Positions 39,917 to 48,452 of a stretch of 64,000 bases of DNA are shown in pieces. Source of the DNA: Calditrichia bacterium (GTDB lineage Bacteria; Calditrichota; Calditrichia; RBG-13-44-9; J075); contig JACKAP010000014.1 of the NCBI GenBank assembly GCA_020635015.1, positions 62,001 to 126,000 on the forward strand, written 5' to 3'. Below the pieces are notes generated by a model, which saw nothing but the letters and a program-made list of their open reading frames with translations, searched no databases and was not told the DNA's origin. Numbering within the stretch: the first letter of the stretch is position 1; each line of letters opens with the position of its first letter. The position numbers were made by a program, and so were the translations under genes.

Positions 39917-41077
39917 ATGGCGTATTCGTACCCTAGCCGTTTATCCGTTTTCATCTATGCCTGTGCAGCGCTGTTGCTGTTTAGCCTCTCCGCCCCGGCG
40001 CAGTGGACGCCCACGCCCAATGACACCCTGGTCTCCTACCGGGTGCAGCCCGACCAACAGGTCATTTTCCGAATTTATGCCCCCCAGGCAGAGAAATTGC
40101 TGCTGGGAGGAACCGACATTCCCGGCAATAACCAGGGCACGGCAATGAGCAAAGCCGACAATGGAGTCTGGCAGGTGACGGTCGGCCCACTGCCCCCGGG
40201 ATCCTACCGCTATCTGTTTAATGTGGACGGCGTTTCGGTGGTCGATCCGCGCAACCCCCTCACCAGCCAGTCGAATATGAATACCTGGAGCCTGCTCCAT
40301 GTAGAAGGCGCGGAATTTATGGATACGCAGAACGTCCCCCACGGCGCCGTCTCCGAGGTCACTTACTATTCCGCCTCGCTGAAGCGCTTCCGCCGGATGC
40401 ATGTTTACACCCCGCCGGGGTACGAAAGCGGCAAGCATAAATATCCGGTCTTCTACCTGTTGCATGGCGCATTCGACTGCGACGATTCCTGGACGTCGGT
40501 GGGGCGAGCCGGGTTTATTCTCGACAATCTGATCGCCCAAAAGAAAGCCAAACCGATGGTGGTGGTGATGCCGGCCGGCCATACCGGCCCCTTCCGCTTC
40601 GGGCAGCCGCTGCCGCCGGTTGACGAATTTGTGGTCGATTTTATCAATGATATCATGCCGGCTGTGGAAAAGCGCTACCGGGTTTACACCGACCGCCGGC
40701 ACCGGGCGATTGCCGGCTTATCGATGGGCGGAGGTCATACGCTGAACATCGCCATCCCCGATTTGGAAAAATACGGTTATGTTGGGGTCTTCAGTTCGGG
40801 CATCTTCGGGATTGCCGGAGGCTTTGGCGCCGAGAGCGGCATGAAATGGGAAGAGCAGCACCTGGCCGAATTGGATGATGCCGCGGCGAAGAAGGATCTC
40901 CGGTTGATCTGGTTCGCTACCGGTAAGGAGGACTTCCTACTGGAAACCTCGCGAGCAACGGTAGCGATGCTCAAAAAACATGGATTTGATGTGGTTTATA
41001 AAGAAACCCCGGGCGCCCACACCTGGAACAATTGGCGCGAATATCTTTATGAGTTCGCCCCGCAGCTGTTTCAATAA
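39917..41077 (+). CDS. Secreted esterase with N-terminal CBM48/E-set domain (CE1-like)
   Basis: A 386-residue exported enzyme: signal peptide (to ~29, SAPAQ), an Ig-like E-set domain (~40-120, VIFRIYAPQAEKLLLGG...GVWQVTVGPLPPGSYRYLFNVDG), then an esterase D-type alpha/beta hydrolase. The nucleophile is in GLSMGGGHT (Ser ~276), a candidate acid is in GKEDFLLET, and the histidine is in GAHTWNNW. This layout is that of feruloyl/acetyl xylan esterases such as XynZ-type and GES-like proteins. CAGGAGGAAC precedes the ATG. The 39-bp gap to the next lipoprotein hydrolase suggests a two-gene esterase operon acting on polysaccharide esters. Confidence 0.9.
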   Translation: MAYSYPSRLSVFIYACAALLLFSLSAPAQWTPTPNDTLVSYRVQPDQQVIFRIYAPQAEKLLLGGTDIPGNNQGTAMSKADNGVWQVTVGPLPPGSYRYLFNVDGVSVVDPRNPLTSQSNMNTWSLLHVEGAEFMDTQNVPHGAVSEVTYYSASLKRFRRMHVYTPPGYESGKHKYPVFYLLHGAFDCDDSWTSVGRAGFILDNLIAQKKAKPMVVVMPAGHTGPFRFGQPLPPVDEFVVDFINDIMPAVEKRYRVYTDRRHRAIAGLSMGGGHTLNIAIPDLEKYGYVGVFSSGIFGIAGGFGAESGMKWEEQHLAELDDAAAKKDLRLIWFATGKEDFLLETSRATVAMLKKHGFDVVYKETPGAHTWNNWREYLYEFAPQLFQ

Positions 41078-41116
41078 CGGTCGAAATTCCAGCTTATTTG
41101 AATTAAGGAAAATGCG

Positions 41117-42172
41117 ATGAAAACATTTCTAAACCCGTTTCTCCTGGCAATCACGCTTATTGCATTTACGACGCTTCCGGCATGCTCACAAAGCACCGAA
41201 TCCCCATCCGTCGAGGAATCCCATGAATATGAGGTGACCCGGGACATCGAATGGGCGCAGCCGGGCGGGCACAGCCTGACCCTGGATATCTATGTGCCCA
41301 AAACCGGTAAAGCAAGCTACCCGGTGCTGGTCATCTTTCATGGCGGAGGATGGCTGATCAACGACAAATCTCCGATGACGAGCATGTCCGAGTATATTGC
41401 TAAAAATTCCGAATATGTGGTCTGCAATGTCAACTATCGCCTGCTGGTAGACGGGGGCAATACCATCCACATGAATCAAATTATCGAAGACGCCATGGGA
41501 GCAGTGCTGTGGGTGAAGGATCATATCGCAGCTTATAAAGGGGATCCGGCAAAATTGATTATCACCGGCGACAGCGCCGGCGGGCACCTCGCTTCAATGG
41601 TGGTATTGTGCGGCCACCAACTGGAATCGGATGGATTTACCGGCAATTCATTGGGATTTAATCCCACTTACCTGCCCCCTGGCAAGACAGCGGAAGCGGT
41701 TGCCGCCGGCAACGGCCTCGAAGTGCAGGCCGCGATACTGAGCTATGCGGCTTATGATATCTACGCCTCCTGCCTGGGCGGATTTGAAACTGCCGGCAAT
41801 TTCTTCTGGTCGTTCTCAGGAGCAACGCCCCGGGGCATTTTCGGGGACGGCATCAATGTTCAGGCGAATCCCGAATATTATAAAGCGGTTTCTCCAGTCT
41901 ACAACATACCCTCGGCAACCGAGCGGAGCCTGCCGCCGCAGCTCTGCACGGTCGGCTCGGCCGATAATCTGGTCACTCCGGCTTCGGTACAGGATTTCGT
42001 GGCGAAGCTCCGGGAGAAGGGGCACACGGCAGAATATTGGGAGCACCAGGGAAGGCCCCATGCTTATCTCGACGGCGGCAGAAATGAGTTCCTCGGCACC
42101 GAATTTGAGAAAGACGCCCCGCCCGCGCTCGACAAAATGATTGAATTCATGGATCAGGTGTTTGCGGAATAA
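41117..42172 (+). CDS. Lipoprotein alpha/beta hydrolase (BD-FAE/HSL-like)
   Basis: A 351-residue lipoprotein with lipobox LPAC (Cys23) and a type IV esterase core: oxyanion motif FHGGGWLINDK (~75), nucleophile GDSAGGHLAS (Ser ~155) and a C-terminal GSADNLVTP (Asp) and GRPHAYLDG (His). It is anchored to a membrane on the periplasmic side and probably cleaves acyl or feruloyl esters, complementing the CE1-like enzyme encoded just upstream. TTAAGGAAAATGCG precedes the ATG. Confidence 0.9.
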   Translation: MKTFLNPFLLAITLIAFTTLPACSQSTESPSVEESHEYEVTRDIEWAQPGGHSLTLDIYVPKTGKASYPVLVIFHGGGWLINDKSPMTSMSEYIAKNSEYVVCNVNYRLLVDGGNTIHMNQIIEDAMGAVLWVKDHIAAYKGDPAKLIITGDSAGGHLASMVVLCGHQLESDGFTGNSLGFNPTYLPPGKTAEAVAAGNGLEVQAAILSYAAYDIYASCLGGFETAGNFFWSFSGATPRGIFGDGINVQANPEYYKAVSPVYNIPSATERSLPPQLCTVGSADNLVTPASVQDFVAKLREKGHTAEYWEHQGRPHAYLDGGRNEFLGTEFEKDAPPALDKMIEFMDQVFAE

Positions 42173-42305
42173 TTTTTTGTTTATACTGAGAACCGGGTAA
42201 ACGCTAATGACACGGGGTATGGGACAAACTATTCCTATGCCCCATGTTTAGTATGCAGGAAATTTTTTTCGGCGCTTTGGCACGCCGGCAGCATCATGTC
42301 GTTAA

Positions 42306-43067
42306 TCATTCATAAAGCTGCTCAAGATTCGCTTTACTGATATCGTAAAACAAATCCGCCATCTTGGTGGTGACCGCTTTGAAAAACTTCTCACCTTTTT
42401 TCTTCGTAGCTTGCATTGGGCTGCCGACGCCGGTATCCTCGCTAATCTTCGACCAGGGGCGTTCTGCCCAGGCCCAGCCTTCGGAGAATGCCTTGATTTT
42501 GTTTTTCTTCTCCTTCCCGCTGCCCCACTGATCCTTGGGCAGCACCAGTTCCGGTTTGAGATAGAGCAGCAAGCTGGTTTCCATCTCTTCGGCATGATCG
42601 CCGGGGGCATCAAAGAACTGCTGGCGGTCGAGGGAGCGGAACCAGTCGGTGGCGCAGAAGAACATTTTCGGGAATTTCAATCCCAATTCCCGCAGCAGCG
42701 GTTTAAAATCATTGCCGCCGTGGCTGTTGAAGATCAGCAGTTTATAGATCCCCTGGCGGTTGAGCACCTCGGCAATATCGCCCAGGATGGCAAACTGGGT
42801 GCTGGGATTCAGATTGATATCGAGCAGAATATCCGCTTGGCCGGTATTGACGCCGAAGGGAACGGTGGGCAGCACGATCACCTTTGCTCCGCGGTCCCAG
42901 GCGAGCCGGGCGGCTTCTGCGGCGAGCGCATCCGCTTCGATGATGTCGGTCGCATAGGGCAGATGGTAATTATGCGCTTCGGTAGCCCCCCAGGGCAGCA
43001 CCGCCAGTTCGAATTTAGCACCCTTCAGGGCTGCCCAGTTGGTTTCGGCCAGGATGTAAGGTCGCAT
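42306..43067 (-). CDS. Creatininase family amidase
   Basis: A 253-residue metal-dependent amidohydrolase of the creatininase fold. Ligands are visible in LPWGATEAHNYHLPYATDI (Glu, His, Asp), LIFNSHGGNDF (His) and GDHAEEMETSLLL (Glu). Relatives include creatinine amidohydrolase, MftE and FAPy deformylase ArfB, so the substrate cannot be fixed. The ATG at 43067 is chosen for AAAGGAAAACAC; codons further upstream are repeat DNA. Cytoplasmic. It follows galM on the same strand but is separated from it by the 88-bp H element. Confidence 0.88.
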   Translation of the reverse strand: MRPYILAETNWAALKGAKFELAVLPWGATEAHNYHLPYATDIIEADALAAEAARLAWDRGAKVIVLPTVPFGVNTGQADILLDINLNPSTQFAILGDIAEVLNRQGIYKLLIFNSHGGNDFKPLLRELGLKFPKMFFCATDWFRSLDRQQFFDAPGDHAEEMETSLLLYLKPELVLPKDQWGSGKEKKNKIKAFSEGWAWAERPWSKISEDTGVGSPMQATKKKGEKFFKAVTTKMADLFYDISKANLEQLYE

Positions 43068-43106
43068 GTGTTTTCCTTTGTATTCAGTTAAAAGACGGAG
43101 AATTTT

Positions 43107-43194
43107 TGCATGGGGCATGGGGCATGGTGTAATACAGTGCGGGTGTCGGAACCTGCGCTCGTACAATCCGGCGCCGTGCCCCTTGCCCCATGCA
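43107..43194. repeat. H element, copy 1 (GGGGCAT arms with conserved core)
   Basis: TGCATGGGGCATGGGGCATGG and its complement CCTTGCCCCATGCA form the ends; the core GCGGGTGTCGGAACCTGCGCT is identical in the copy at 51796-51897. It lies between galM and the creatininase gene. Confidence 0.85.
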
Positions 43195-43216
43195 ATCACA
43201 CTTTAAACTGCTCGCA

Positions 43217-44266
43217 TTATGAGCGAAATCGGTATTCCGTCGTGCTTCGGTAAACCTCTCCCGGATTCAGGGCCGGGGAAGGGAATGCCGGCTGATTGGG
43301 CGAGTCGGGAAAATGCTGGGTTTCCAGGCACAAGCCGGAACGGGCCGGATAGGCCGCCCCCTCCTTGCCGGGGATAGAACCATCGAGGAAGTTCCCGCTG
43401 TAAAACTGCACCCCCGGCGCGTCGCTCCACACTTCCATGCTGCGACCGGAAGCGGGATCACGCAGAGTGGCGATTTGGGTCAGGGCGTCTCCGGAATGCC
43501 GGCGGATCACCCAATTATGATCGTACCCCCTGCCCAATTGCAGTTGCGGATGCGCTTGATCCACCCGCGCACCGATCGCCGTGGGTCGGCGGAAATCAAA
43601 AGGGGTTCCGGCGACCGAATGAAGCTCGCCGGTAGGGATCTGCTGTTCATTGACCGGTGTAAACGCATCGGCGTTGATCATCAACTCATGATCCAGAATG
43701 CGCCCGCTGCCGTGCCCCGCCAGATTGAAATAGCTATGCTGGGTCAGGCTACAGACGGTCGGCCGGTCGCTGACCGCTTCGTAATCGACTCGCAGACGGT
43801 TGTCATCACTGAGGGTATAGATGACCCGGCAATCTAAATTTCCCGGGTAGCCCTCTTCACCATCGCTGCTACGGTAAGTCAATGCCACGCCGCTGCCGGC
43901 AGCGTTTTCAAAAGCGGCCGCGTTCCACAGCCCCCGGTTAAATCCCCGCACACCCCCGTGCAGGTGATTGGGCCCGTTGTTGGCCGCCAGGGCATAGGTT
44001 TTCCCATTGAGCACAAACCGGCCTCCGGCGATGCGGTTGGCGTAGCGGCCGATCAGCGCACCGAGGTAGAACGGGTCTCGCAGATAATCATCCAGCCGGT
44101 CGTATCCCAAAACGACATCAGCCAACCGGCCGTCAGGGCCGGGCAGCTTCAGCGAGACGATAATGCCGCCGTAATTGGTGACGCTCATTTCCATTCCGGC
44201 GGCGTTGGTCAGGGTATAAAGATCTGCCGTTTGTCCGCCGGGCAATGTTCCGAATACGGTTTTCAT
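43217..44266 (-). CDS. galM: Aldose 1-epimerase (mutarotase)
   Basis: A 349-residue GalM: GRYANRIAGGRF (~74), NHLHGGVRGF (His ~100), TQHSYFNLAG (His ~178), DHNW (Asp ~250) and the catalytic Glu in LCLETQHFPDSPN (~316). It interconverts alpha and beta hexoses before galactokinase. It has no signal peptide. The ATG immediately follows the TAG stop of the decaheme cytochrome gene with no spacer, so its translation is probably coupled to that gene, an odd functional pairing. Confidence 0.92.
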   Translation of the reverse strand: MKTVFGTLPGGQTADLYTLTNAAGMEMSVTNYGGIIVSLKLPGPDGRLADVVLGYDRLDDYLRDPFYLGALIGRYANRIAGGRFVLNGKTYALAANNGPNHLHGGVRGFNRGLWNAAAFENAAGSGVALTYRSSDGEEGYPGNLDCRVIYTLSDDNRLRVDYEAVSDRPTVCSLTQHSYFNLAGHGSGRILDHELMINADAFTPVNEQQIPTGELHSVAGTPFDFRRPTAIGARVDQAHPQLQLGRGYDHNWVIRRHSGDALTQIATLRDPASGRSMEVWSDAPGVQFYSGNFLDGSIPGKEGAAYPARSGLCLETQHFPDSPNQPAFPSPALNPGEVYRSTTEYRFRS

Positions 44267-45172
44267 CTAATCATCGTCATCATCATGGTCCCGCCGCCGA
44301 CCTTCCCGCCGGCGTTCTCCTTCCCGCCCCCGGCCGCGGATGTCGTGCTCGTCCCCGCTGCGGTGGCATTCAACACAATTTTCGAAATTACGAATCCCCT
44401 CTTTGCGATGCTCCCGGGCAATCCCGGCCGGGGTATGCTCGTGGCAACCGTAGCAGGTATACTCGGAAAACTTCCGGGCATTCTGGTGGCACTTGCGACA
44501 GTCGGCCGGATGGTGTCGGTCGAAGCGGAAATACTGATCATGAGCAAAGGTGGCCGGCCGCCAGCCGCCAGTAGTGTGGCAGTCCGCGCAGTTTTCCCCC
44601 ACCTGGCGGTGAAGATCGTCCTCGGGCCGGATATTCCGATGACAACCGGCGCAATTGCCCGCCATATTGCCGACAATGTGGTTATGGTCGAAGGAGGCCG
44701 GCCGCCAGCCGTCGGTCCGGTGACAGGCGGCGCAATTCTCTGCTAGCTGCGGATGCAGTTGATCAGCCGGGCGCTGCTGCCGGTGACAGCCGGCACAGTC
44801 GTTGCGCAGATTGGCCGGGAAAAGCTGGTGGGAAAATTTTCCGGAAATTTGCAGCGCCGCTGCCCCCCGATGGTCGCTGTGGCAATCGGCGCAGGGGATC
44901 TCAGCCAGATGCTGATGGAACTGCACCTTCTCCGCCGCGGCCGGCAAGGACGTACCGGCGACGCTCATCACCCCGATCTGTGCCGGCGGGTGACAGGCCG
45001 CGCACTTTTCAGCCGGGGTTCCCCCAAAAGGGGCATGGCAGGCCAGACAGTCGTTGCGGATCTCCCGGTGACCTTCCAGCAGTTCGCCGGGATTGACCAG
45101 AGCATGGGGATAGTAGAACAGCAAGGCGGTAAATGCCGCCACTGCAATGAGGTGAAACAGGGCCGGTTTCAT
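44267..45172 (-). CDS. Decaheme c-type cytochrome
   Basis: A 301-residue periplasmic protein anchored by an uncleaved N-terminal helix (FHLIAVAAFTALLFYY). Ten CXXCH heme sites start at residues 42, 57, 94, 126, 147, 174, 195, 225, 240 and 266; many additional His can be sixth ligands. Spacing and repeats (NCAACHRTDGWRPASFDHNHI / NCADCHTTGGWRPATFAHDQY) show internal duplication of a cytochrome c7/c3-like unit. The C-terminus is a charged tail (RGRGREGERRREGRRR then DHDDDDD). It probably relays electrons from the membrane cytochrome b encoded just upstream (3-bp gap) to a periplasmic or extracellular acceptor. Confidence 0.92.
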   Translation of the reverse strand: MKPALFHLIAVAAFTALLFYYPHALVNPGELLEGHREIRNDCLACHAPFGGTPAEKCAACHPPAQIGVMSVAGTSLPAAAEKVQFHQHLAEIPCADCHSDHRGAAALQISGKFSHQLFPANLRNDCAGCHRQQRPADQLHPQLAENCAACHRTDGWRPASFDHNHIVGNMAGNCAGCHRNIRPEDDLHRQVGENCADCHTTGGWRPATFAHDQYFRFDRHHPADCRKCHQNARKFSEYTCYGCHEHTPAGIAREHRKEGIRNFENCVECHRSGDEHDIRGRGREGERRREGRRRDHDDDDD

Positions 45173-45175
45173 TAC

Positions 45176-45769
45176 TTATTTCCAGTTCCAGAAGAAAAAG
45201 ATCGACAGTATATGTAAGATCGCCAGAGTGACGAACACCATGACGAAAGGAATATGCACCATCCGCCACTGCGTCATGAGGCGCAGGGTCAAAGCGTCCC
45301 AGAAGAGCTGCTTTTCGATTTCCTCCTCGCTCAGCCCGCCAGCAGCAAGGGTCTGCTGCTTATTGCGCAGTGCTTCCCGGGAGCGGCGCAGTAAAAATTT
45401 GCCGATGTGCCCGCTGGCCACCACCAGCATCATCGCCCCGGCAGCCAGCCAGGGCAGCAGGGCCTGAAAATGGATTCCGGAATGCACCAGGATCATCATC
45501 GCCCCGGCCCAGGCGAGGTACTCGTGCAGCGCCAGCATTCCGCGAGGAGATCCGGCTTCGATCAAACGCCGCTTGCGCAGCGAATAGAGGAAGGAGAGCA
45601 GGATCAACAAAGTCCCGGCAATGCCGAGATAACGCCCAACCCCGGGAAAACCGAACAAGTGCAGCAGATAGTCAAGCAGGATCGCGGCAACGATCAGGGC
45701 AAAGTAGGAGAAGATCAGGGGGAAGAATTTTTTGAATAGCAACGGGCATCCTGGGGTCGTTTGTGTCAC
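45176..45769 (-). CDS. Membrane cytochrome b-like partner of the decaheme cytochrome
   Basis: A 197-residue protein with five membrane helices (~16-37, ~45-64, ~80-98, ~102-122, ~165-195). Several membrane His could bind b-type heme: His82, His96 and His100 in LHEYLAWAGAMMILVHSGIHF, His121, and His172/His186 in the last helix. The order resembles small cytochrome b561/ferric-reductase-like subunits. The start is uncertain: GTG at 45769 is used, and no ATG gives the first helix. Gene order suggests quinol oxidation and transfer to the decaheme subunit. Confidence 0.72.
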   Translation of the reverse strand: MTQTTPGCPLLFKKFFPLIFSYFALIVAAILLDYLLHLFGFPGVGRYLGIAGTLLILLSFLYSLRKRRLIEAGSPRGMLALHEYLAWAGAMMILVHSGIHFQALLPWLAAGAMMLVVASGHIGKFLLRRSREALRNKQQTLAAGGLSEEEIEKQLFWDALTLRLMTQWRMVHIPFVMVFVTLAILHILSIFFFWNWK

Positions 45770-45944
45770 TATTTGCTAAGTTTAATAGAGCAAAACTTAC
45801 GAATCCGCAGTATTTTAATCAACGCGATTATTTTTTACCGTTTCTCCGATTTTAGTCTGGTGTAATGCGGCGCGGGACAATATATTGCCTTTCCAGGAAA
45901 ATTTCGGGCAAACGACCATATGGCGGAGGAATGAGATGCTTTTT

Positions 45945-46104
45945 TTGCCACGGATTAACACGGATTTTTTTGCCACGAATTTACGCGAATTGACACGAAT
46001 GGACTGATGACCAACAACCAATGACCAACAACCAATGACCAAATGACAACTGATCGGTGACCACCGATCACTACAACTGATAACTGAAAACTGACAACTG
46101 AGAA
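45945..46104. repeat. Mixed word elements with a 20-bp palindrome
   Basis: TTTTTTTGCCACGGATTAACACGG, TTTTTTTGCCACGAATTTACGC, AACAACCAATGACCAACAACC, palindrome TGATCGGTGACCACCGATCA (46051-46070), then AACTGATAACTGAAAACTGAC. The palindrome reappears as GATCGGTGGCCACCGATC at 55412-55429. No gene is seen in 45770-46126. Confidence 0.75.
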
Positions 46105-46126
46105 CTAACCCCCCTTCGGAGCACCG

Positions 46127-46930
46127 ATGTCGATGAAGGTCCTCAAACACAACCCCAAAAACTTTACCGAGATCTGGCAGGATGTTTATCCGATCCATGC
46201 TTATCAGGTGGATGTGGAACGGCGGCTGACGGCGCCGATGCTCTGCCGGGTGATGGAGGAGTCGGCCTGGCGCCATGCCGAGCATCTGGAATTGGGATTC
46301 TCCCACCTGCAGGAAAAGGGATTGGTGTGGGTGCTGGCACGGCTCTATCTTAAGATCGATGCCTATCCGCTGTGGGGCGACCAACTGCACGTGCATACGT
46401 TTCCCAGCGGCAGCGACCGCCTGTTCTGCTACCGCGATTTTCAGCTATCCGATCAAACCGGAAAGACGATCGGGGAAGCCGGCACCTCCTGGTTCGTGAT
46501 CGATACCGTTGCACGCAAGCCACAATCGACTCGCAGCTATATGACCCTGGAATCCCATGATGACCTGGTGCAAAAACACCTCGGGCAATTGAAAAAACTC
46601 CCCGCAGCCGGCGGGCAGGATCACAGTGACACCATCCGGGTGCGCTATCAGGATATCGACATCAACGGGCATGTCAACAACGTGCGCTACCTCGACTGGA
46701 TGCTCGACAGCTTTCGGTTGCATTTTCATCAACAGCACCGACTGCGCGAACTGCAGATCAATTTCCTGGCGGAATCATTTTACGAAGATCAGCTTCAGGT
46801 CGTTTACGCGCAACTAAACGACCGCACCTTCCGTCATGAGATTGTGCGCCTGTCCGATCAAATCGCGGTATGCCGGGCGGTGACAGGATGGGTACCGAAT
46901 GCGGATTTCGGAATGCGGAATGCGGAATGA
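46127..46930 (+). CDS. Acyl-ACP thioesterase (FatA/B-like)
   Basis: A 267-residue double hot-dog protein. The first half has ERRLTAPMLCRVMEESAWRHAEHLELGFSHLQEKGLVWVLARLYLKIDAYP; the second half has the conserved RVRYQDIDINGHVNNVRYLDWMLDS with Asn and His as the likely catalytic residues. It releases fatty acids from acyl carrier protein in the cytoplasm. CGGAGCACCG precedes the ATG. The last six residues (GMRNAE) come from GGAATGC words, the same repeat that encodes VRNAECGMRIG in the pseudoenzyme at 14947-16242, so a repeat has extended this C-terminus too. Confidence 0.88.
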   Translation: MSMKVLKHNPKNFTEIWQDVYPIHAYQVDVERRLTAPMLCRVMEESAWRHAEHLELGFSHLQEKGLVWVLARLYLKIDAYPLWGDQLHVHTFPSGSDRLFCYRDFQLSDQTGKTIGEAGTSWFVIDTVARKPQSTRSYMTLESHDDLVQKHLGQLKKLPAAGGQDHSDTIRVRYQDIDINGHVNNVRYLDWMLDSFRLHFHQQHRLRELQINFLAESFYEDQLQVVYAQLNDRTFRHEIVRLSDQIAVCRAVTGWVPNADFGMRNAE

Positions 46931-47080
46931 TCGAGTGCGAGATGAAAAGGCGTAGAGCATGGAGCGTTTTTTTGCCACGAATTTACGCGAATGAACCCGA
47001 ATGATGCCGCAGCCCAATGACAGCCGCAGGCTCAATTAACGCCCGAAGGGCCAATGACAAATCACATAAAGGAGATACCA

Positions 47081-47578
47081 ATGAGTCAAAATAAACTGGA
47101 TCAATCCCTCGCGCCCGGCGGGGCGCATCATCAACTGGCGCAACTGGTGGGTGAATGGGAAGGGGAGACCCGTACCTGGTTCGAGCCGGGTAAGTTGGCA
47201 GACACGTCGCCGGTTAAAGGGACCATACGTCCGGTGCTGGGCGGGCGCTTTGTTCTACACGAGTACGAGGGTGCGCTGCAAGGCAAGCCGTTACAGGGAC
47301 TTGCGATCTATGGCTATTATATCGCCAAAGGGAAATATGAAACGGCCTGGATCAACAGCTTCCACATGGGTACCGGCATCTTATTCTCATCCGGGGAAGG
47401 GAAAGAACGCGGCTTTTCCGTGTTGGGCAGCTACGAAGATTTCACCGGCGGGCCGCCCTGGGGCTGGCGTACCGAGATCGAGATCCATGATGCGGATCAT
47501 ATCACCATCACCGCCTATAACGTGACGCCGGACGGCGAGGAGGCGAAGGCGGTGGAGACGGTGTACACGCGCAAATAA
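47081..47578 (+). CDS. DUF1579-family protein
   Basis: A 165-residue protein of lipocalin-like beta-barrel pattern: LAQLVGEWEGETRTWFEPG (~20-38), GTIRPVLGGRFVLHEYEG, GLAIYGYYIAKGKYETAWINSFHMG and WGWRTEIEIHDADHITITAYNVTPDGEEAKAVETVYTRK. The W-x-G-E/WxFEPG start and the strand order are those of DUF1579, whose role is unknown. No signal peptide. The ATG at 47081 follows AAAGGAGATACCA. A second protein with a related opening but with a signal peptide is encoded 18 bp downstream. Confidence 0.82.
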   Translation: MSQNKLDQSLAPGGAHHQLAQLVGEWEGETRTWFEPGKLADTSPVKGTIRPVLGGRFVLHEYEGALQGKPLQGLAIYGYYIAKGKYETAWINSFHMGTGILFSSGEGKERGFSVLGSYEDFTGGPPWGWRTEIEIHDADHITITAYNVTPDGEEAKAVETVYTRK

Positions 47579-47596
47579 AAGGGGGACGGGATCATT

Positions 47597-48145
47597 ATGA
47601 AAAATTATTTAACCTGGTTCTCAATACAACTGTTGATATTGCTGACAGTAAATGTTGTTGCCGTCGCTCAGGAAGAAATTCCCTCCCGGTGCTGGCATGA
47701 AGAACTCGATGAGCTCTCTTTTTTAGAGGGCGCCTGGACTTTCGATTCAAACGTCCGCCTGGGAAATGGGGTTTGGGAGAGAGATACTTCGCAATCCATC
47801 ATTAAAACCGATTTTCAGAATTGCATGTACAGCGAGACGATCGTCGGGAAACGGCAAGGGCACGCTTTTGAGGCGCGGAGCCATTTTACCTATAATGCCA
47901 TTGCCAAGCGTTATCAGAAACTGTGGATCGATTCGGAACACGGCTCGATGATCTTGTATGAAGGCGGCAAGGATGAAGCCGGCGTATGGATTTTCGAGAC
48001 CGAAATCGCTTTCGGAGAGCGGGTGGTAAAATTCCGCCACCAGTATACGATCGAGAATGCCGATTCGTTTTCGATGCAAAGCCAACGCTCCCCGGATGGG
48101 GGTAAGAGTTGGATAACCACCTGGGAAGCACGGTATCATCGATAG
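47597..48145 (+). CDS. Exported DUF1579-like protein
   Basis: A 182-residue protein with signal peptide MKNYLTWFSIQLLILLTVNVVAVAQ, then ELSFLEGAWTFDSNVRLGNGVWERD and a series of amphipathic strands (FEARSHFTYNAIAKRYQKLWIDSEHGSMILYEGGKD; GVWIFETEIAFGERVVKFRHQYTIENADSFSMQSQRSPDGGKSWITTWEARYHR). The pattern resembles DUF1579/lipocalin-like small barrels, here periplasmic. It follows the cytoplasmic DUF1579 gene and probably shares its transcript. Function unknown. The 307 bp after it contain nothing I can assign. Confidence 0.7.
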   Translation: MKNYLTWFSIQLLILLTVNVVAVAQEEIPSRCWHEELDELSFLEGAWTFDSNVRLGNGVWERDTSQSIIKTDFQNCMYSETIVGKRQGHAFEARSHFTYNAIAKRYQKLWIDSEHGSMILYEGGKDEAGVWIFETEIAFGERVVKFRHQYTIENADSFSMQSQRSPDGGKSWITTWEARYHR

Positions 48146-48452
48146 CAATGTGATCAGTACACTTCCCGGCATCCCTATATTCTATATTCCCTCGGTTCAA
48201 TAAACTTGTGTTTGGATGTATAGAATTGCTTAAGATTAATTTTAATGGGAATTACTTGCATAAGTAATCCCTAACCGGTATATTTTTCCGGCCACTCCAA
48301 TTTTCAACAAAATACCTGATCCTGCAATATCAAGCTTTGGATGGGAAATTATTGCCTAATCCAACCGGCGCCGCTAATCCAACTCGATAAAATTCGGTTC
48401 GCCCGTTTATCGTGACAATGATTCCACTTCCTTATCCAGAGGAGATTGTGAT

